Shown piece by piece: positions 62,401 to 64,000 of a stretch of 64,000 nucleotides of DNA (the stretch's first letter is position 1; each line of letters begins with the position of its first letter). The stretch comes from JBBSBY01 sp038250835 (GTDB taxonomy: Bacteria > Desulfobacterota > Desulfomonilia > Desulfomonilales > Desulfomonilaceae). The notes under the pieces were generated by a model. The model had not been told where the DNA came from and ran no database searches. It worked only from the letters and a program-made list of their open reading frames with translations. The position numbers were made by a program, and so were the translations under genes. Where the stretch lies: assembly GCA_038250835.1 (NCBI GenBank), contig JBBSBY010000005.1, forward strand, positions 1 to 64,000, in the 5' to 3' direction.

Positions 62401-63685
62401 CGGCGCTGCAAGCCTCATTCATGGCGTAGTCGCTGGGGACTCCATTGGTGATGTAAGTATATTTGGCGTCTTGCCCACCGATCTCGAAAATTGTGTCCAC
62501 TTCTTTATCGAAATGCACCGCGGCCGCGGCATGGGCTATGATTTCGTTGATCACACCGTCGGTCATGGCGTGAAGACCTGCAATTTGTCTACCTGATCCC
62601 GTCACCCCTAATCCGATTATTTTAATGGGAACATCTATTTGAGCGGCAAGGCTCTCGTACACATTCCTGGAAGCTCTGACGGGATCCCCGTCGGTCCTCA
62701 GGTAATCAGCGGCAAGAATGGCTTTATCCCTAAGCCGCATAATCACACCTTTGGTTGTCGTGGACCCCACATCCAAACCCATGATTGTGCGGTCGCCTGC
62801 TTGGGCTTTTCCCCGTGGCCGATTTTTGAAGCTCACCATGTGGCGGAATTGCTCAAGAGGTTTCAAGTACCCGAATACCGAACTTTTCTTTCTGAATACG
62901 TCAGCGGAACCGGTATAGCTCCGTGTGGGATTGTCCAGAGCCCATATTGCGGCGCCGAGCGCTTCAAAATAAGAAGCTTCCGTGGGGATATGGAGATTGG
63001 GGACTTCCTGAGCTAAATAGTGGATCATCATATTGTTCTGCGATGACCCGCCGACCAACATGATCCTGTCTTTGGGCAATTTTTTGAGAAGTTCGATAAC
63101 TTTTCCCGCCATCATCTTGGCCAATCCCGAAACCACTTGGTTTTTGGGCACTCCCTTGTTCAGAGCATGGGTGCAGTCGCTTTTGCAGAACACGGAACAT
63201 CTTCCGGATACCTTGTGAGGATGTTCGGAAATTCCCAGGTCGGCGACTTCTTCAATTCCAAGGTTCATTCGGCCTATCTGCTGCAGAAAAAACTCTCCAG
63301 TGCCTGAAGCGCATTTGTTGCCGGTTTGTATCCCCTGGATTTTGCCGTCGTCATCTAAATGATAGACAAGAAAAGTTTCTCCGCCTGCGCTGACTATGAC
63401 ATTGTAAGGATCATCCTTTGTCAGCACGTGCGCAACCGCTGTTTCAAGGGCTTCGGGTTCGGATAACGTGGTAAGCTTTACAAAATTGATAAACTTTCTG
63501 CCTGTAATGGCGATTGGTAGTTCGTATGCTTGTGGAATAGCCTCGAGAGTTTCCAGGAGCACTTTTCGCGGGTTACCTTCATGTGTAATTGTTTCTGTCC
63601 GCAGTATCCGGATTTCTTCTCCATCTCTTTCCAAATGAACTAAGCCGACAGTGGATGCTCCCAAACACAGTCCCAGGGCTTCCAT
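59411..63685 (-). CDS. Giant acyl-CoA dehydratase activase (BadF/HgdC family, DUF2229)
   Basis: 1424 residues with two ASKHA-type activase domains. The first (1-265) has KCASGTGEFF and RCSVFCKSDCTH, but its phosphate loop reads GLCLGASTVG, lacking the usual Asp. The second (about 300-570) has an intact GLDVGSTTTKGVI, EACSAGTGSFL and the cluster Cys in DQCAAFIGSD. The rest is a DUF2229/HgdB-like region with many Cys (PNTCTCVFVQGE, NFSCGPDSFVV, NSSCKECLPLQ). Small activases of this family use ATP to drive electrons into 2-hydroxyacyl-CoA dehydratases or benzoyl-CoA reductases. The giant form is widespread in anaerobes with an unknown target; no dehydratase gene is next to it. The start has GGGAG. 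Confidence 0.9.
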   Translation of the reverse strand: MEALGLCLGASTVGLVHLERDGEEIRILRTETITHEGNPRKVLLETLEAIPQAYELPIAITGRKFINFVKLTTLSEPEALETAVAHVLTKDDPYNVIVSAGGETFLVYHLDDDGKIQGIQTGNKCASGTGEFFLQQIGRMNLGIEEVADLGISEHPHKVSGRCSVFCKSDCTHALNKGVPKNQVVSGLAKMMAGKVIELLKKLPKDRIMLVGGSSQNNMMIHYLAQEVPNLHIPTEASYFEALGAAIWALDNPTRSYTGSADVFRKKSSVFGYLKPLEQFRHMVSFKNRPRGKAQAGDRTIMGLDVGSTTTKGVIMRLRDKAILAADYLRTDGDPVRASRNVYESLAAQIDVPIKIIGLGVTGSGRQIAGLHAMTDGVINEIIAHAAAAVHFDKEVDTIFEIGGQDAKYTYITNGVPSDYAMNEACSAGTGSFLEESAKESLGLKVTEIGPVAYSGSKPPNFNDQCAAFIGSDIKNAAQEGIPVNDIVAGLVYSICMNYSNRVKGNRPVGKKVFMQGGVCYNEAIPAAMAALTGKEIVVPPEPGLMGAFGVALEVERRLEIGLVKQKSFDLNNLAGREVAHKNPFTCGGGKEKCDLRCEIARIEIEGKTYPFGGACNRYVNLIRSVDVDKSRLDMVTHRMRLLFKDLETGETPAGVKTIGLNKSFLINTYFPLFNAYFKRLGYRVIVSDKPDPQGVEQQGAAFCFPVEIAHGMMADLLAKNPDILFLPHIRGVPTDHENPNTCTCVFVQGESYYLRSTFDVGDKKVLAPFLDMSRGIASQANEFVKMAKELGHSEKEARSALDAGIQAQNEFRKALLEKGAEMIKELEDDPAAIGIVLFGRPYNAFAGEANKGIPAKFASRGFRIIPFDMLPYETQTLDDEDTMYWSMGRMLLKAARFTKNHPKLFGTFISNFSCGPDSFVVGYFREEMGKKPSLTLELDSHTADAGLETRIEAFLDIVNYYKELESKKVIAPVIRDFRAATTGVSNGKAVIAMSDGRTLPLTDSKVRIILPAMGRFAHEALVKTFQRVGINAYGLPPADEEVLKIGRGNSSCKECLPLQTTVGSMLNYFWNDRPQGEVTAYFMPGAGGPCRFGQYNVFSRRLIERHRIPDAAVLTLNASNGYLGLGDSFTLPAWRSIVMGDVMYEIWSTLLAGAQDTASALQVFFEQWNALVGVIDSSWGKIKRQLKETAQILSKIPLRAPYEKIPKISLIGEIYVRNDPISLQNLVEKMAEKGFIVRTSQTSEWIKYVDWLIRNKIEGDKPNIPFWIRYYVKRYFDNRIRDLLAPSGLFFHETLNVNDLIVAGEKFISPKLTGEAILTVGAALHEILHPSCGIISIGPFGCMPSRVAESILSEKFTTTEKMSLLEQTNGHGPTYGNILNKHQKLPFLAIETDGNAFPQIIEARLEAFSLQAKRLHEKLVDAH

Positions 63686-64000
63686 TAAAATACTCCCTTA
63701 TGTCATGACAGTTTGTAAAATTCAGAATCTGAAAGGCGCGAGCATTAAGCCATACTGAAATGTAATACCCTTGCAGGGGAAAAAGCAATGTCTCCAACAC
63801 AGATCTCGCTCTGTAAACCAAAAAATACTATTGCGCCTATTTAACAGGTTGTAATGGCGGAGTTCATCATCATGGACGGACAATCAAGCCCATACTATCA
63901 TTCCCATAGATCCAGATTCCAACCTAAGATGATAGGACAATCGTTATAATTCTGCAATCAAAATGGTCGAATTTTACCGTAATAGATCCCACTAAACAGG
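63686..64000. other. Intergenic region upstream of the activase
   Basis: 315 bases to the window edge, with no gene seen. A 10-bp palindrome TGTCATGACA at 63701-63710 lies just upstream of the activase ribosome site, and CTATCAT/ATGATAG arms lie at 63895-63901 and 63929-63935. Confidence 0.5.

Noticed and set aside
1..64000. CRISPR arrays, tRNA or rRNA genes, insertion sequences
   Set aside because: No regularly spaced repeats, cloverleaf sequences or transposase-like proteins were noticed on reading both strands; tRNA detection by eye is limited, so a scan with a covariance model would be the proper test.

Overview
The window looks like chromosome of an anaerobic, sulfate-reducing or syntrophic deltaproteobacterium (Desulfobacterota, perhaps a Desulfomonile relative). 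This rests on gene content only: a complete Hmc-type transmembrane electron conduit with a 16-heme cytochrome, GlcD-type dehydrogenase and HmcF-like proteins with CCG domains, a DUF169 protein, a giant BadF/HgdC-type activase, a ferredoxin-nitroreductase, several NtrC-type sigma-54 regulators and two clean -24/-12 promoters. No tRNA, rRNA, CRISPR, insertion sequence or phage gene was recognised.

Layout. 1-8.2 kb: the 5' part of an Old Yellow Enzyme gene, a small Cys-rich secreted protein, a minus-strand operon (PHP phosphoesterase, membrane transglutaminase-like protein, ABC ATPase, SIS isomerase), a NifU/NifS pair in which the NifS-like protein has lost its PLP lysine, and an HD-domain protein. 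8.3-20.7 kb: single genes of mixed type, including DUF169, a ferritin-like diiron protein, a CheY-like regulator, a GT2 glycosyltransferase, CBS and HPP proteins, a VIT-vWA protein, ferredoxin, HU, ferredoxin-nitroreductase and L-lactate dehydrogenase.

20.9-35.8 kb is the main accessory system. A PAS-AAA-Fis regulator is followed by a sigma-54 promoter at 22702-22717. Downstream on the same strand lie a response regulator, a membrane histidine kinase with periplasmic c-type heme motifs, a Trp-rich propeller protein (TmcD-like), HmcE-, HmcF-, HmcA-, HmcD-, HmcB- and HmcC-like subunits, a second response regulator, a second kinase and a PilZ-like protein. It reads as a redox-sensing regulatory circuit built around an Hmc complex that links the periplasmic cytochrome pool to the cytoplasm through the membrane. 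35.9-41.5 kb (minus strand) holds a second sigma-54 two-component system beside an unusual 881-residue fusion of a cyclic-nucleotide-binding domain, a decayed NtrC-type AAA+ domain and a NapH-like membrane polyferredoxin.

42.3-64 kb is more housekeeping: a CBS-ACT protein behind the second sigma-54 promoter, the gap-pgk-tpiA-secG operon ending in a terminator whose loop is a perfect parS-like palindrome, a CaiB-type CoA-transferase, a PAS-GGDEF cyclase, a TPR-retropepsin protein, the rpsO-pnp-M16 peptidase cluster, a GlcD-type FAD/FeS/CCG dehydrogenase, YraN and the 1424-residue activase.

Most starts were chosen from visible Shine-Dalgarno sequences. All functions are inferred from motifs read by eye, with no database search.
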